Source: Leptospira ryugenii
GTDB taxonomy: Bacteria; Spirochaetota; Leptospiria; Leptospirales; Leptospiraceae
DNA length: 64,000 nt
NCBI RefSeq assembly: GCF_003114855.1
Contig: NZ_BFBB01000008.1
Span: 372,001-436,000 of the forward strand
Direction of reading: 5' to 3'
The notes below the pieces were generated by a model that did no database searches, was not told where the DNA came from, and was given only the letters and a program-made list of their open reading frames with translations. Position numbers and translations under genes: made by a program. Shown here in pieces: positions 39,735-50,165 of this stretch (its first letter is position 1; each line of letters starts with the position of its first letter).

Positions 39735-41483
39735 TTCTGCCAAACGTGCATAAAGTTTACTACTAGAGATCAATTCTTCGTGAGTACCAACATTCTCAAC
39801 CCTTCCCTGATTTAAGACAACGATCTGATCTGCTTTTAGGATTGTAGACAATCGGTGGGCAATCATGATTGTCGTTCTCTCTTTCGAAAAACCATCTAAT
39901 GCTTTCTGGATCATTTGCTCTGATTGGGAATCGAGAGCTGAAGTTGCTTCATCCAAAAGCAGAACTAGAGGGTTTTTGACGATTGCCCTTGCGATGGCAA
40001 TTCTTTGTTTTTGCCCTCCGGATAGTCTTGAGCCTAAATGCCCTAAATCTGTATCCCAAGAATTTGGAAGTTGAGATAAGAATTCTGTTACGTATGCTTT
40101 CTCTGCCGCTTCTTTTACCATTTCTTCGGAAGCTAAAGGATTTCCGTACAAAATGTTCTCGTACAAGGAGCCAGAAAACAAAATCGGCGATTGCGGGACG
40201 AAACTAACCATTGATCTATATTCCTTAAGAGGTAGCCGTTGGATGTTGATCCCATCAATTTCGATCTGACCAGATTCTGGGTCATAAAACCTAAGTAGTA
40301 ATTCAAACAAAGTAGATTTGCCAGCTCCCGAGGGACCAACAATCGCTGTCGTTTTTTTCGCAGGAATTTGGAGCTTGATTTCTTTTAATATGCTCTGCTC
40401 TGGTCTGCTGGGATAAGAGAAAGATACAGAATGGAAATGAATTTCCCCCTTGGGTGGTGGATATTGTTGTATGCTCTCGCTCGGTACACTAAGTATATCT
40501 GATTGGGCATTCAGCAATTCCATTAAACGTTCGGTTGCTCCAGAGGCTCTTTGTAGATCACCCAATACTTCTGATAAGGCACCCATGGAACTTGCAACCA
40601 TAATGGAGTAAAAAGCAAATGATGTGAGTTCCCCGGCGCTTATCCTTCCTTCCAAAACGTCTAGACCCCCAACCCAAAGCATAAAGCAGATTCCAAGTAA
40701 AATGAGAAGGATCACAGAAGAGATGAGTAAAGACCTTTGTCGAATTCTCGCGACCGAAGTTTGGAAGGACTGTTCCACATTTTCTTTGAATTTAATGCGA
40801 TCAATTTCTTCATGTGTGAAACTTTGTAGAACCTTTATATTCAATAATGCCTCACTGACATAAGATCCCACATTTGCGATCCGATCTTGAGTATCTCTAG
40901 ATAGGCGTCTCACTCGTTTTCCAAAGAAGAGAATGGGAAATACCACGAAGGGAACAGAAAGTAAAATGATTAAAGTAAGTTTAATGTTCGTGAAGAATAG
41001 AAAGACGATTCCTCCACAAAACATCAAAACATTACGCAGTGCTATGGATGCAGAAGATCCAAAAACTGTCTGTAGAATAGTTGTGTCGGCAACAATTCGT
41101 GACTGAATCTCACCTGGAGAATTTAACTCAAAGAAGCTGGGTGGAAGAGTTAAGATATGGGAAAAAACATCCAATTTAAGATCAGAAGAGACTCTTTCGC
41201 CTATCCAGGAGACCGTATAGTGGCGTACGTAAGTACCGATTGCCATAAGTAAGCCAATTCCTGCGATCACGGCTAAGGAAATGAATAGTTCTTCTTTTGA
41301 GCGAGCAGAGAACCCTGCGTCAATTAAATGCCTGATACCTTGCCCGAGAGAGAGCGTGACACCTGCAGTAAACAGAAGCGCAAGGGCGGAGAAAAAGAGA
41401 ACCTTTCGGTAGGGAAACAAGTACTTTAACGAGGAACGTAAAGAATGGTAGTTTTTACTTTTGGGACGATCTAGATTGAGCAA
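39690..41483 (-). CDS. ABC exporter, MsbA/BmrA type half-transporter
   Basis: A 597-residue fused membrane/ATPase subunit that would act as a dimer in the inner membrane. Six membrane spans occupy about 25-310; the ATPase domain has Walker A GPSGAGKSTLF, signature LSGGQKQRIAIA and Walker B VLLLDEATSALD. Length and pattern match MsbA-like lipid or drug exporters; substrate is not readable. The start is TTG at 41483 with AAAGG 8-9 bases upstream, overlapping the stop of the YaaR-like gene before it. Confidence 0.88.
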   Translation of the reverse strand: MLNLDRPKSKNYHSLRSSLKYLFPYRKVLFFSALALLFTAGVTLSLGQGIRHLIDAGFSARSKEELFISLAVIAGIGLLMAIGTYVRHYTVSWIGERVSSDLKLDVFSHILTLPPSFFELNSPGEIQSRIVADTTILQTVFGSSASIALRNVLMFCGGIVFLFFTNIKLTLIILLSVPFVVFPILFFGKRVRRLSRDTQDRIANVGSYVSEALLNIKVLQSFTHEEIDRIKFKENVEQSFQTSVARIRQRSLLISSVILLILLGICFMLWVGGLDVLEGRISAGELTSFAFYSIMVASSMGALSEVLGDLQRASGATERLMELLNAQSDILSVPSESIQQYPPPKGEIHFHSVSFSYPSRPEQSILKEIKLQIPAKKTTAIVGPSGAGKSTLFELLLRFYDPESGQIEIDGINIQRLPLKEYRSMVSFVPQSPILFSGSLYENILYGNPLASEEMVKEAAEKAYVTEFLSQLPNSWDTDLGHLGSRLSGGQKQRIAIARAIVKNPLVLLLDEATSALDSQSEQMIQKALDGFSKERTTIMIAHRLSTILKADQIVVLNQGRVENVGTHEELISSSKLYARLAELQFNTEEFQNSFHV

Positions 41484-41488
41484 CAGGA

Positions 41489-41953
41489 TTAACCTTTTAA
41501 GTCAATTAATAGACCTCTGATCTCATCCATTTGTTTCAAAATTGAGAAGGCTGAATTTGTTGGTGAAAACATTGTGTTTGCCAAAAGATCTAGTTTTTCA
41601 TCTAGAACTTTAATATAACGAATATCCTTAGTATCGTTGCGGCCTAAGGAAGGAGCCCTCATCACTTTATGGTTCTTTTTCAGGATAAGCTCAGCTATTT
41701 GTTTGATGTGATCTTTATATTCTGAAAGAGTTTTTTGGTTCTGTGATGAGATCAAAGCCCTTTCTAAATCAGGCAGGTCTTTCCAAAGTTCATTAAGTTC
41801 TTTTGTATTGTCATTTGTATGTGGAACGATACTATCAAGAATTTCGAAAAAACTCTGTTTGGCTGGATCCGTTTCTGCGACTGATTTACCTTCGCTAGGT
41901 TTTTTTTTGTTCGTAGACGAACTTGTTTGGGTAGGTGCAGATTGAACGAACAT
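41489..41953 (-). CDS. YaaR-like protein (DUF327)
   Basis: A 154-residue protein with a disordered polar N-terminus and a helical C-terminal domain. The segments LSEYKDHIKQIAELILKK, YIKVLDEKLDLLANTM and the ending ILKQMDEIRGLLIDL follow the DUF327/YaaR pattern. The biochemical role of that family is unknown to me. It sits between bactofilin and an ABC exporter on the same strand (9 bases and 5 bases), so it may take part in the same envelope process. Confidence 0.75.
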   Translation of the reverse strand: MFVQSAPTQTSSSTNKKKPSEGKSVAETDPAKQSFFEILDSIVPHTNDNTKELNELWKDLPDLERALISSQNQKTLSEYKDHIKQIAELILKKNHKVMRAPSLGRNDTKDIRYIKVLDEKLDLLANTMFSPTNSAFSILKQMDEIRGLLIDLKG

Positions 41954-41962
41954 AGATCCTCA

Positions 41963-42316
41963 CTAAGAGCGAGTAGGATTTATGGTGCATTTGCCGTGAA
42001 AGATAACGCCTTCCTCTACGATAAGTCTTGGAGTTACGATGTCGCCTTCAAGCCTACAACTGGAAAGAAGAGTTACTCTCTCTGTCGCATAGATATTTCC
42101 ACGGATTTCTCCACCAGCTACCACTACTCTAGCCTTAATATCTGTATCGACGATTCCGGATTTTCCTATAAGTACCTTTCCCTCTGTTTCTAGGACACCG
42201 CGGAATTTTCCGTCAATCCGAATGAGACCTGGGAATTTAAATTCACCAGTGAATTCCGCGCCTTCACCAATGACACTGTTGATTAAATACTCTTCTTCTT
42301 GTGTTTCTTTTGACAT
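41963..42316 (-). CDS. Bactofilin
   Basis: A 117-residue polymer-forming cytoskeletal protein (DUF583). A right-handed beta-helix core runs from about SVIGEGAEFTGEFKFPGLIRIDGKF to HGKCTI, with the repeated G-x-I/V-x-G and VVAGGEIRGNI units typical of the family. Bactofilins scaffold cell-wall enzymes; in Leptospira biflexa a bactofilin has been linked to helical cell shape, though which paralogue this is cannot be told. Its ATG shares one base with the M23 gene stop, a common pairing for bactofilins. Confidence 0.92.
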   Translation of the reverse strand: MSKETQEEEYLINSVIGEGAEFTGEFKFPGLIRIDGKFRGVLETEGKVLIGKSGIVDTDIKARVVVAGGEIRGNIYATERVTLLSSCRLEGDIVTPRLIVEEGVIFHGKCTINPTRS

Positions 42317-43302
42317 TATTCTTGGATTTGGTTTAGGAATGAAAATGGATTCAAGGCTTGCGTACCAACATGCACTTCATAGTGAAGGTGGTAGATTGGA
42401 TTTTCAGGAGTTTTGCCAACATAACCAATGACATCTCCTTTTGAAACCTTTTCCATCTTTTTGACTTTGATACGATCCAAGTTTGAGTAAATGGTTTTCC
42501 ATCCAAATCGGTGAGCCACCTTCACGTAATAGCCTGTTGCCGGCGAGAAGCCTGTTTCATAGGCAATGCCTGGAGCAGTAACAATGACTTCAGCCCCTGG
42601 AAAGGAACCAATATCTAAACCTCGATTGAATTCTTCTTTTCCGGTAATGGGTGAGAGGTACTTACCAAACGGAAATAGAACGTATCCTTTGGTAGGCCAG
42701 ATGGAAGGTGTATTACGAATGATATTTTTACGTTTCTTGATGAGTTTGATGATCTCATCTGAGAGCTCTGAAGACAACTTTAAGTTATGTATGTCTTCTT
42801 TGATTCGGAAGGACTCTTCACTAATGTTGGTTTGTGGAGTTCCTTGCATAGCAAAGAATTGGTTACTACCACCCATTCCTTTTGAAACTCTTGCTGGGTC
42901 ACCACCCAATTTTATGTAAAGATTTGAAATCTTATCATAGTAATATTGGATCGTTTCGTGTAGAGAATTAACCTCATCCTTCATTTTCGAAGACTGGCGA
43001 ATGAAGTCTTTATTTGTTAGGTTTAATTCTGTTAGCTGGTGCACTGAGCCACTATGGGAAAGAACATTCACAGCACTGATTACTAACAATACAACTACCA
43101 CTCCGATGAAAATGGAAATCGTCTTATAAGAAATGACAAAATTGATTGTCTTTCGATCTGTATGAGGAATGACCATGATGGTCAGCTTCTCACGGCCTTT
43201 TTTGTCCAAATCTTCATAGCGTTGCGATAGTTTTAATTTCCATTCCTGCATCTTGTAACGCAGACGGTAAAACTGGAGGTTGATAAACTGGCGCAAATTC
43301 AT
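42316..43302 (-). CDS. Membrane-anchored LytM/M23-like protein, probably catalytically inactive
   Basis: A 328-residue protein with a basic cytoplasmic N-terminus, one membrane span (about 60-82), a coiled coil (about 95-190) and a C-terminal M23 domain (about 200-325). Usual zinc motif HxxxD reads N226-x3-D230 (FNRGLDI), and the catalytic YxH segment reads YSNL (N274), while HxH is intact (H305, H307). Loss of two histidines suggests a non-hydrolytic LytM factor that activates or positions another enzyme. It is coupled to bactofilin, which probably recruits it from the cytoplasmic side. Confidence 0.85.
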   Translation of the reverse strand: MNLRQFINLQFYRLRYKMQEWKLKLSQRYEDLDKKGREKLTIMVIPHTDRKTINFVISYKTISIFIGVVVVLLVISAVNVLSHSGSVHQLTELNLTNKDFIRQSSKMKDEVNSLHETIQYYYDKISNLYIKLGGDPARVSKGMGGSNQFFAMQGTPQTNISEESFRIKEDIHNLKLSSELSDEIIKLIKKRKNIIRNTPSIWPTKGYVLFPFGKYLSPITGKEEFNRGLDIGSFPGAEVIVTAPGIAYETGFSPATGYYVKVAHRFGWKTIYSNLDRIKVKKMEKVSKGDVIGYVGKTPENPIYHLHYEVHVGTQALNPFSFLNQIQE

Positions 43303-43407
43303 AGAACTAACAAAAAAAGGTCAGATATTGCAAAACTTCTCCCTTGCCCTATATCTTTCGATTGAATTTTCATTTTCACTGCATGGAATTTACAAAACCT
43401 GCTCCTT

Positions 43408-44214
43408 ATGGCGCATTCTCTGATCGATACCCACTGTCATTTGGACATAATACAGGAACAAGGTCTAGCTATTGGGGAAGCTGTCTCCTTAGCGAAGGAT
43501 GCTGGTTTACGAAAAATCGTTCAAATCGGGATAGACCTGCCTAGTTCAGAGAAAGCGATCCAAATCGCTGATAGCTATTCCTCAGATTCCTTAGAGATAG
43601 TGTATACCATTGGCTGCCATCCAACCGAAACCCATGAATTTCCGAAAGCGGATGAAATACTGCAATTGGCAAAAACGCGCCTAAGTGATCCACGATTCGT
43701 GGGGATTGGAGAAATAGGGATGGATCTCTACCACAATGCAGACCAAAAGCAGGCTCAGCGCGATGTACTTTCGAAATTTTTAGATTTTTCCAGCGAATAC
43801 AAATTGCCTGTTGTGATCCATTCTCGGGATGCCTTTCAGGAAACTTGGGAAGGTTTGCAAGAATATAAAGGCAGAGCATTTGGAGTCATCCATTGTTTTA
43901 CCTATGATTTCGAGGCAGCAAAACGATTTATTGATTTAGGGTATTACATTTCATTTTCGGGCATCTTAGCTTTTAAAAATGCGATTGAGATACAAGAGGC
44001 AGCAAAGCAAATCCCTCTGGAATGCATTTTGATAGAAACCGATGCACCTTTCCTTGCTCCACCACCTTTTCGAGGAAAGAGAAATGATTCCTCTAAATTA
44101 CCTCATATTTTAGAAAAGATGTTTTCATTGCGTTCAGAGAGTAATGAAGTCATTGAATCAAAACTATTGCAAAACTCTGAAAAATTCATCGCAAGAAAGG
44201 CTTACTATGCTTGA
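43408..44214 (+). CDS. tatD: TatD-family metal-dependent hydrolase
   Basis: A 268-residue TIM-barrel hydrolase related to TatD DNases. Metal ligands appear in LIDTHCHLD at the start, [22 protein letters not shown] and the C-terminal [10 protein letters not shown]. Family members show 3'-5' exonuclease activity and are linked to repair, but deacylase activities also occur. The ATG at 43408 has no strong ribosome-binding site. serS starts within its last codons. Confidence 0.9.
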   Translation: MAHSLIDTHCHLDIIQEQGLAIGEAVSLAKDAGLRKIVQIGIDLPSSEKAIQIADSYSSDSLEIVYTIGCHPTETHEFPKADEILQLAKTRLSDPRFVGIGEIGMDLYHNADQKQAQRDVLSKFLDFSSEYKLPVVIHSRDAFQETWEGLQEYKGRAFGVIHCFTYDFEAAKRFIDLGYYISFSGILAFKNAIEIQEAAKQIPLECILIETDAPFLAPPPFRGKRNDSSKLPHILEKMFSLRSESNEVIESKLLQNSEKFIARKAYYA

Positions 44215-45463
44215 TATCAATCGAATACTGCAGAATCCGGAAGTCTTATTAGATACACTTCAAAAAAGGGGATTTGATTCCAAAGACATTGAATCTAAAA
44301 TTTCTGAAGTTAGTTCCAGACAGAGAAAGTTAAAATTAGAATCCGAAGAGTTACGTGCAGAACGTAACAAAGTATCAAAAGAAATTGGAATTCTTAAAGC
44401 TAAAGGTGAGGACATTTCCTCCATTTCTCAATCCATGAAATCGGTTGGAGATAGAATCAAAGCTATAGAAGATGAGTTGGCAAGTTATGAGGAATCTTTA
44501 CATGATATCAACATAGGTCTTCCCAATCTCTTGGATGACAGTGTTCCTTTTGGAAAGGATGAGAAAGATAACGTCTTAGTTAAGACGTTCGGAGAAAAGA
44601 ACTCGTTTACGTTTCCGGTAAAACCTCATTTTGAAATTGGTGAGGCAATGGGTATCTTCGATTTTGAGAGAGGAGTTAAGTTATCCGGTGCAAGATTTTA
44701 TACATACTCCGGATTGGCTGCAAAATTAGAGCGCGCTTTGATGAACTTAATGTTGGATACTCACACAACAGAAAATGGCTATCGTGAAATGTGGGTTCCC
44801 GTTCTTGTTAATGATGAATCCATGACTGCGACGGGGCAGCTTCCAAAATTTGCAGAAGATTTTTATCGTTTAGAGAAGGATGGATTGAATTTGATCCCGA
44901 CTGCTGAAGTTCCTCTAACAAATTATTACCGTGATGAGATCATTGCTGATAAGGATTTACCAATTTCTATGTGCGCCCATACCTCCTGTTTTCGTAGAGA
45001 AGCAGGCTCTTACGGGAAGGATACACGTGGTCTCGTGCGAGTCCACCAATTCCAAAAAGTAGAATTGGTAAAGTTTTGCCGACCTGAAGATTCTCAAACA
45101 GAGCACGAAAAAATGCTCTCTGATGCGGAGTCCATCCTTCAAAAACTCAATCTCCATTACAGGGTAATGTTGCTTTGTAGCCAAGACATGTCGGCAGCTT
45201 CCAGTAAAACCTACGATATAGAGGTTTGGATGCCTGGTTTAGGGCGATATATGGAAATATCTTCCGTTTCAAACTTCAAAGACTATCAAGCAAGAAGAGG
45301 AAAAATTCGATACAAGAGCAAGGAAGGAAAAAACCTGCTCATACATACTCTGAATGGTTCTGGACTTGCAATCGGAAGAACACTGGCTGCGGTGATTGAA
45401 AATTACCAAACAGAGGATGGTACCTTCGCAATACCTGATGTATTGAAATCGTACATCAGATAA
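44207..45463 (+). CDS. serS: Seryl-tRNA synthetase
   Basis: A class II synthetase, 418 residues. The N-terminal coiled-coil tRNA-binding arm spans about 30-105; motif 2 ([24 protein letters not shown]) and motif 3 ([19 protein letters not shown]) are clear. I start it at the ATG at 44207 with GAAAGG 6 bases upstream rather than at the longer frame from 44144. It overlaps tatD by 8 bases. Three tRNA-Ser genes lie about 7 kb away in the same window. Confidence 0.96.
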   Translation: MLDINRILQNPEVLLDTLQKRGFDSKDIESKISEVSSRQRKLKLESEELRAERNKVSKEIGILKAKGEDISSISQSMKSVGDRIKAIEDELASYEESLHDINIGLPNLLDDSVPFGKDEKDNVLVKTFGEKNSFTFPVKPHFEIGEAMGIFDFERGVKLSGARFYTYSGLAAKLERALMNLMLDTHTTENGYREMWVPVLVNDESMTATGQLPKFAEDFYRLEKDGLNLIPTAEVPLTNYYRDEIIADKDLPISMCAHTSCFRREAGSYGKDTRGLVRVHQFQKVELVKFCRPEDSQTEHEKMLSDAESILQKLNLHYRVMLLCSQDMSAASSKTYDIEVWMPGLGRYMEISSVSNFKDYQARRGKIRYKSKEGKNLLIHTLNGSGLAIGRTLAAVIENYQTEDGTFAIPDVLKSYIR

Positions 45464-45492
45464 AAATTTTGAGCAGAGAAGGTTGGTCTCCG

Positions 45493-46746
45493 ATGCTCAA
45501 AGTTCAGATTTTCCCAAACATTGCTCTTTGCTTTTTTTCACTTTTTTACTCTCTATCAGCTGAACCAAGCATTGTGATAGAGCCGATTCGTGGAAACATC
45601 AACACTCGATTTCAAGAATTTGGCCCAAGTCTTTCTCCAGATGCAAAGACTTTGTATTTCTATTCTAAGCGTGCTGAATCCTTATACACGCAGATCTTTA
45701 GGAGTTCTCTCCAAAAAGACAATACATGGTCCTTTCCAGAAGAAGTAGAAGAACTCAATTCTGAATTTGATGACCAAAGCCCCTTTATAACTAGAGATGG
45801 AAAAATGATTCTGTTTTCTTCCAATCGAGATGGAGCGACAGAAGTTTCCTTAACGGACGGGCGTAAAGGCATTTCGAGGGACATTTACATCTCGCAATGG
45901 CTTGGAACACGTTGGTCTATTCCGCTACCGCTCCCCAATACTATCAACACTGACCAGATAGAAGAAAATCCTCATATGTTAGGCGATACTCTTTTGTTTA
46001 CTCGCTATCCTTTCGGACAACCTCAATTCGCAAAGATTTACATTACCAAACGGAAAGGAAATAGCTGGACTGAACCGGTTCCCTTACCAAACCCCATTAA
46101 TGATGAAAATGCAACGATTGCTGCGGCCTTCAATGATGAAGGTACAATTTTATTTTTCGCATCCAATCGAAGCGGAGGTTTTGGAGGATTTGATATATAT
46201 ATGGCGAAAGTGAAAGAGAATCAATTTGTTGATATAGAAAACTTAGGCTCTGAAATAAACTCAGCCTCTGATGAAGCGTATGTCATCTACCAACAAGTGA
46301 AAAAAACATTTCTTTTCTGTCGTCGAATTGAAGGGCAATCCTTTGATATCTTTGCAGCCTACATCCCTAGAAAACCAAACGAAATTGAAACTAAACTCAA
46401 GGAAGATAAAAAAGTTAGTCTGGAGAATATATATTTTGAGCGTGGTTCGGCACGGTTGAAAAATGAATCAACGATACCATTGGATTCGGTAGTCGACTAT
46501 TTGCATGAGAACCCTAAGGTACGCATGAAGATTGTTGGCCATACGGACCTTCATGGGAACCATGACGACAATTTGATTCTATCTAGAGAAAGAGCCCAAT
46601 CCGTGAGAGACTATCTCACGAGAAAGGGTGTGGAGGAAAAGCGTATTCTGACTGAGGGAAAAGGTTCAACCCAGCCCGTGAGTGACAAGTTGGATGATGA
46701 ATCTTCTAAAAAAAACCGTAGAACGGAATTTCTATTGGTGGATTGA
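45493..46746 (+). CDS. OmpA-family protein with PD40 beta-propeller repeats
   Basis: About 417 residues with a signal peptide ending near SLSAEP. The first two thirds contain WD40-like PD40 repeats (FGPSLSPDAKTLYFYSKR, SPFITRDGKMILFSSNRDG, FNDEGTILFFASNRSGGFGG). The last 110 residues are an OmpA peptidoglycan-binding domain (IYFERGSARLK, IVGHTDLHGN, SRERAQSVRDYL, NRRTEF). It would link outer membrane to peptidoglycan. I prefer the ATG at 45493, since the TTG at 45469 would put 8 polar residues before the signal peptide. Confidence 0.88.
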   Translation: MLKVQIFPNIALCFFSLFYSLSAEPSIVIEPIRGNINTRFQEFGPSLSPDAKTLYFYSKRAESLYTQIFRSSLQKDNTWSFPEEVEELNSEFDDQSPFITRDGKMILFSSNRDGATEVSLTDGRKGISRDIYISQWLGTRWSIPLPLPNTINTDQIEENPHMLGDTLLFTRYPFGQPQFAKIYITKRKGNSWTEPVPLPNPINDENATIAAAFNDEGTILFFASNRSGGFGGFDIYMAKVKENQFVDIENLGSEINSASDEAYVIYQQVKKTFLFCRRIEGQSFDIFAAYIPRKPNEIETKLKEDKKVSLENIYFERGSARLKNESTIPLDSVVDYLHENPKVRMKIVGHTDLHGNHDDNLILSRERAQSVRDYLTRKGVEEKRILTEGKGSTQPVSDKLDDESSKKNRRTEFLLVD

Positions 46747-46826
46747 ACAGAAAAGACTTCCCATAGCCTAGGATTTGCTATTTTTACTTGAAAGGAAAAT
46801 TGTATAGAAAGCAATCTAAGTTTGAG

Positions 46827-47672
46827 ATGCGGATCCTAAGGTACCTATTCCCATTTTTCTTTTTTGCTTTTCCAGTTTTGTCTCAAACGAGCCAAACGAT
46901 CGATAAGATAAAGAAGACAAAGGTATTAACAGTATCTGTAAATGAGTTTTACGATCCCTTTTACATAGAAAATCCAAACCCCGAATACCCAGGTTTAGAT
47001 GTAGAACTTGCGCAAGCTTATGCGGAATTTTTGGATGTAGAACTTCGTGTGATTCCTTTGCGAACATTTGACCAACATGCGAAAATGTTAGAACGAGGAG
47101 ATTCTCAAATTGCTTTGGCAGGCTTATCTAGTTCAATTTTAAGATTCAAGGATGTATATTTTACTGATCCGTATTTACTTTCTACACCTGCAGGACTTGT
47201 CAATCGGGCTTCACTGCCACCTGAACCTGAAGGACAGATTGTAACCGTACAATTATTCCGAAATCTTTTAGATTTGCAAAGTGTTTCAGGGATTTCTTTC
47301 TCAGTCTTATCTAATAGTTCCAATCATCTCTACTTAAAGGAAACATTTCCAAAGGCACAAATCTATTCCTATTTTACAAGCGAAGCAGCCTTTAATGAGC
47401 TAAAGAAAAACAATGTAAACTGTTTTGTTGCTGATTATTATTATATCATGGCTCTCTTACAAAAGAATCCTTCTTTGAGAGCTACATATCTACCTATAAT
47501 GGGTTCGGTTCAAGAAGATCATATTAGCATGGCAGTCGCCAAGAAAGATGTAGAGTTTATCTATCACTTAAATTTTTTTATCAAAGAATTTAAACGATCA
47601 GGTAAAATGCAAAGCCTGATCAATAAATACTTTAAAACTGATAAATGGGTAAAGAAAGAAGAAGCTAAATGA
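46827..47672 (+). CDS. Periplasmic solute-binding protein, family 3-like
   Basis: About 281 residues, with signal peptide FPFFFFAFPVLSQ. The mature protein reads VLTVSVNEFYDPFYIENPNPEYPGLDVELAQAYAEFL, FDQHAKMLERGDSQIALAGLS and FKDVYFTDPYLLS, as in amino-acid-type SBP_bac_3 proteins. No permease or ATPase gene follows; instead an outer-membrane barrel gene overlaps its end (ATGA). The domain could serve as a sensor or a lytic-enzyme-like partner rather than in transport. Start is uncertain: TTG at 46788 or 46800 would also work. Confidence 0.8.
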   Translation: MRILRYLFPFFFFAFPVLSQTSQTIDKIKKTKVLTVSVNEFYDPFYIENPNPEYPGLDVELAQAYAEFLDVELRVIPLRTFDQHAKMLERGDSQIALAGLSSSILRFKDVYFTDPYLLSTPAGLVNRASLPPEPEGQIVTVQLFRNLLDLQSVSGISFSVLSNSSNHLYLKETFPKAQIYSYFTSEAAFNELKKNNVNCFVADYYYIMALLQKNPSLRATYLPIMGSVQEDHISMAVAKKDVEFIYHLNFFIKEFKRSGKMQSLINKYFKTDKWVKKEEAK

Positions 47673-49207
47673 AATCTCGTTTTATCATTTTGTTTCTTTT
47701 TGTAACGTCATTTCATTTGTGGGCAGATGATGAAGAATCCCAAAAGACAAATATAAACTTTAGTGGTTCTTTTCGTGTCCGAGGAACCAATGTTGGAAGA
47801 GATGTTCTATTAACTCGTCAAACTCCCGTTACCCGTGTTACCAATCCAGAAGCAGAATTTTTATCTAGACAGGCACAAGATGCGGAAGCTATAAATAAAG
47901 ACCTTGAAAGGCGCCGATTAGGATTGCCCTCTGAATTGACACCAAGAAGAGAAGATATTAGCTATTACGATACTCGTTTTTTATACAACATGAGTTTCTC
48001 GGCCAGCAAATATGTAGAGGGAATATGGGGGATGCAAGTTGGAGATATTCCCTTTGGTGGAAAAGGCTTACGTGCAACGGGTCCAGATGGATTTGATCCG
48101 GGGATCATTGGACCTGGTTCGGGTGGGGAAAGAGGCAGAACTGCAGCAGTCAATGTGCAAACTAACTTTCTGTATTTGAACTTTCGTATTCCAGAACAGG
48201 CACTTTTCATCAAAGTAGGCCAGCAACTTTTTTCGTCCCCTCAAGGTAGAGTACTCTTCTCTACTGGAACAGGGGTTAGCATAGTCAAAAATTTTCAATT
48301 TCTTCGATTGGTATGGGATGTTGGCGTTCTTCGGGCAAGAGACCAGAGCTTTCTGGATGTCGATAAGAATGGCTTTGCTGATAAAAATTATCAGAATTCA
48401 AATATCTTTTATAATCGTATGAAAATAGAATACTTTCGAAATATCCGAAATGAATTTTATGCTTACCTTTTGGATGACAATGATAAAACAGATAATGAAA
48501 CCGCTCGTTTAGGTTGGTATGGTCTTTTCAACGAATTTAATTTCCAGTCATTCTCCTTTATCGTCCATGGTATTCTCAATACAGGAACAGTTCGAAAGTT
48601 AAAATCTATCACAGATACCAATGGTCTAACAGTCTATAATACGAGAAGTAGACATTACATAAAAGGTGGAATGTATGACTTCCAATTTACATATCGCTAT
48701 AGTGACCAATTAAATTTTAATTTGATAGCTTTAGGTACGACAGGTAGGCCAGGTTATGACGAAAATGGTTTAGAAGCAAATTTAAAAGGCAATGGTTATC
48801 GGACTTTAGCACCGGGATTTTCTATCTCGAACATTGCAACAGACTTCACAGGTGGCTATGCTCTTTTCAATGGATCCAGTTTTTCTGGACTAAATGAATA
48901 TGGAGCCTTTGCCAACTTGATCGCTTTTGGTCCCTATCAATTTACTTTTGGTTACTACCAGCTTTGGGCTACAAAATCTCCGGAGATAAGAATCAATCGT
49001 GAGTTTTCAGAATGGGCGGGATACAAAACTTCCACTTATCTTGGTATGGAATATAACTTTAATATTCGATATAATGTTACTTCCGATTTTCAAATTGTGT
49101 TTAGGTCAGGATATTACGTAGCTGGTGATGCTTTATTTGTTTTATTAGATTCCAAATATGGAAGGATATTGAGGGAAGCCTTCGTAACTCTGGAGCATAG
49201 GTTTTAA
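47669..49207 (+). CDS. Putative outer-membrane beta-barrel protein
   Basis: A 512-residue protein with a signal peptide (cleavage near HLWAD). Many alternating aromatic/hydrophobic strands ([41 protein letters not shown]) and a terminal phenylalanine (LEHRF) mark it as an outer-membrane barrel, perhaps alginate-export or porin-like. It overlaps the solute-binding protein gene by 4 bases, so both are expressed together. Its stop overlaps the recR stop by 4 bases. Confidence 0.78.
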   Translation: MKSRFIILFLFVTSFHLWADDEESQKTNINFSGSFRVRGTNVGRDVLLTRQTPVTRVTNPEAEFLSRQAQDAEAINKDLERRRLGLPSELTPRREDISYYDTRFLYNMSFSASKYVEGIWGMQVGDIPFGGKGLRATGPDGFDPGIIGPGSGGERGRTAAVNVQTNFLYLNFRIPEQALFIKVGQQLFSSPQGRVLFSTGTGVSIVKNFQFLRLVWDVGVLRARDQSFLDVDKNGFADKNYQNSNIFYNRMKIEYFRNIRNEFYAYLLDDNDKTDNETARLGWYGLFNEFNFQSFSFIVHGILNTGTVRKLKSITDTNGLTVYNTRSRHYIKGGMYDFQFTYRYSDQLNFNLIALGTTGRPGYDENGLEANLKGNGYRTLAPGFSISNIATDFTGGYALFNGSSFSGLNEYGAFANLIAFGPYQFTFGYYQLWATKSPEIRINREFSEWAGYKTSTYLGMEYNFNIRYNVTSDFQIVFRSGYYVAGDALFVLLDSKYGRILREAFVTLEHRF

Positions 49208-49797
49208 ATTGTTAGTCGTGATTTGATTGCTTTGCCTAAAGTGTATTGGTCAGAGTATTCTATCGTTCCGCCTATTGTGATTCCGTGAGCAATTCTCGAA
49301 ACCTTTATGTGGTAAGCTTTTATTAAATTAGATAAGTAAGATGCAGTTGCGTCACCCTCTAAGGTCGGGTTTGTAGCAATGAGTACTTCAGTGACGCTCG
49401 ATTGCTCGATTCTCTTTAAAAGTTCTTTGATGCGTAGTTGGTCAGGACCGATGCCATCCAAAGGGCTTATTGCACCATTGAGAACATGGTATTTACCAAA
49501 GTATTCTTTTGTATTTTCGATAAAGAAAATGTCTTCTGGTTGTTCTACTACGCATATGATAGATGCATCCCGTTTTTCAGACGTACATATATCACAAATT
49601 GGTTCCTCTGTCAAACTTCCGCATACTTGGCAAAATTGTAAACTTTCCCTGGCTTCACTAATGCTTTGTATCCAATGTTGGAATGAGGAATGGTCCATTC
49701 TAAGCATATGGAAAGCAATACGTGTTGCGCTTTTTTTTCCTATTCCTGGTAAGGAGGAAAATGAGGAAACTAACTTTTGAAATTGATTCTCGCTCAA
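49204..49797 (-). CDS. recR: Recombination protein RecR
   Basis: A 197-residue recombination mediator acting with RecF and RecO. It has the helix-hairpin-helix [18 protein letters not shown], the zinc finger [16 protein letters not shown] and a TOPRIM domain ([26 protein letters not shown]). The start codon is TTG at 49797, 12 bases after the ybaB stop; a weak AGG lies about 11 bases upstream. The dnaX-ybaB-recR order is widely conserved. Confidence 0.94.
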   Translation of the reverse strand: MSENQFQKLVSSFSSLPGIGKKSATRIAFHMLRMDHSSFQHWIQSISEARESLQFCQVCGSLTEEPICDICTSEKRDASIICVVEQPEDIFFIENTKEYFGKYHVLNGAISPLDGIGPDQLRIKELLKRIEQSSVTEVLIATNPTLEGDATASYLSNLIKAYHIKVSRIAHGITIGGTIEYSDQYTLGKAIKSRLTI

Positions 49798-49809
49798 AAA
49801 AGTAACAGC

Positions 49810-50157
49810 CTATTGGTTTTGTTGGAACATAGATTCAAAGTCTTTTGGATTGAATCCAAAAACATTCTTCATTTCGTAAGCCATTGCTTCTTTGGCTTTT
49901 CTAAGTGCTTCATTGGTTGCAGATAGAATCAAATCCTCCACTAACTTTTGCTCACTAGGAACAAACACAACTGGATTGATTTTTATATTTACAATAGTAC
50001 CTTCTGCATTTGCAGTTACTTCTACCATACCAGCCCCAGAGGAAGCTGTTACTTGTAAGGTAGAGAGTCGTTTTTGTAGCTCAGCCTGTTTTTCTTGGAT
50101 ATTTCCCATTTGGGAGTAGACTTCTTTTAAATTTTTAATCTGGTCAAAGATACCCAT
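49810..50157 (-). CDS. ybaB: Nucleoid-associated protein YbaB/EbfC
   Basis: A 115-residue DNA-binding dimer. The coiled N-terminal helix (YSQMGNIQEKQAELQKRL) is followed by the beta strands VTASSGAGMVEVTANAEG and the C-terminal helix ATNEALRKAKEAM, as in the family. It is 8 bases from dnaX and 12 from recR, so the three form one operon. Confidence 0.93.
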   Translation of the reverse strand: MGIFDQIKNLKEVYSQMGNIQEKQAELQKRLSTLQVTASSGAGMVEVTANAEGTIVNIKINPVVFVPSEQKLVEDLILSATNEALRKAKEAMAYEMKNVFGFNPKDFESMFQQNQ

Positions 50158-50165
50158 ACTTACCT

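Noticed and set aside
49379..49780. Plus-strand open frame antisense to recR
   Set aside because: Shadow of recR; the product is low-complexity with no domain.
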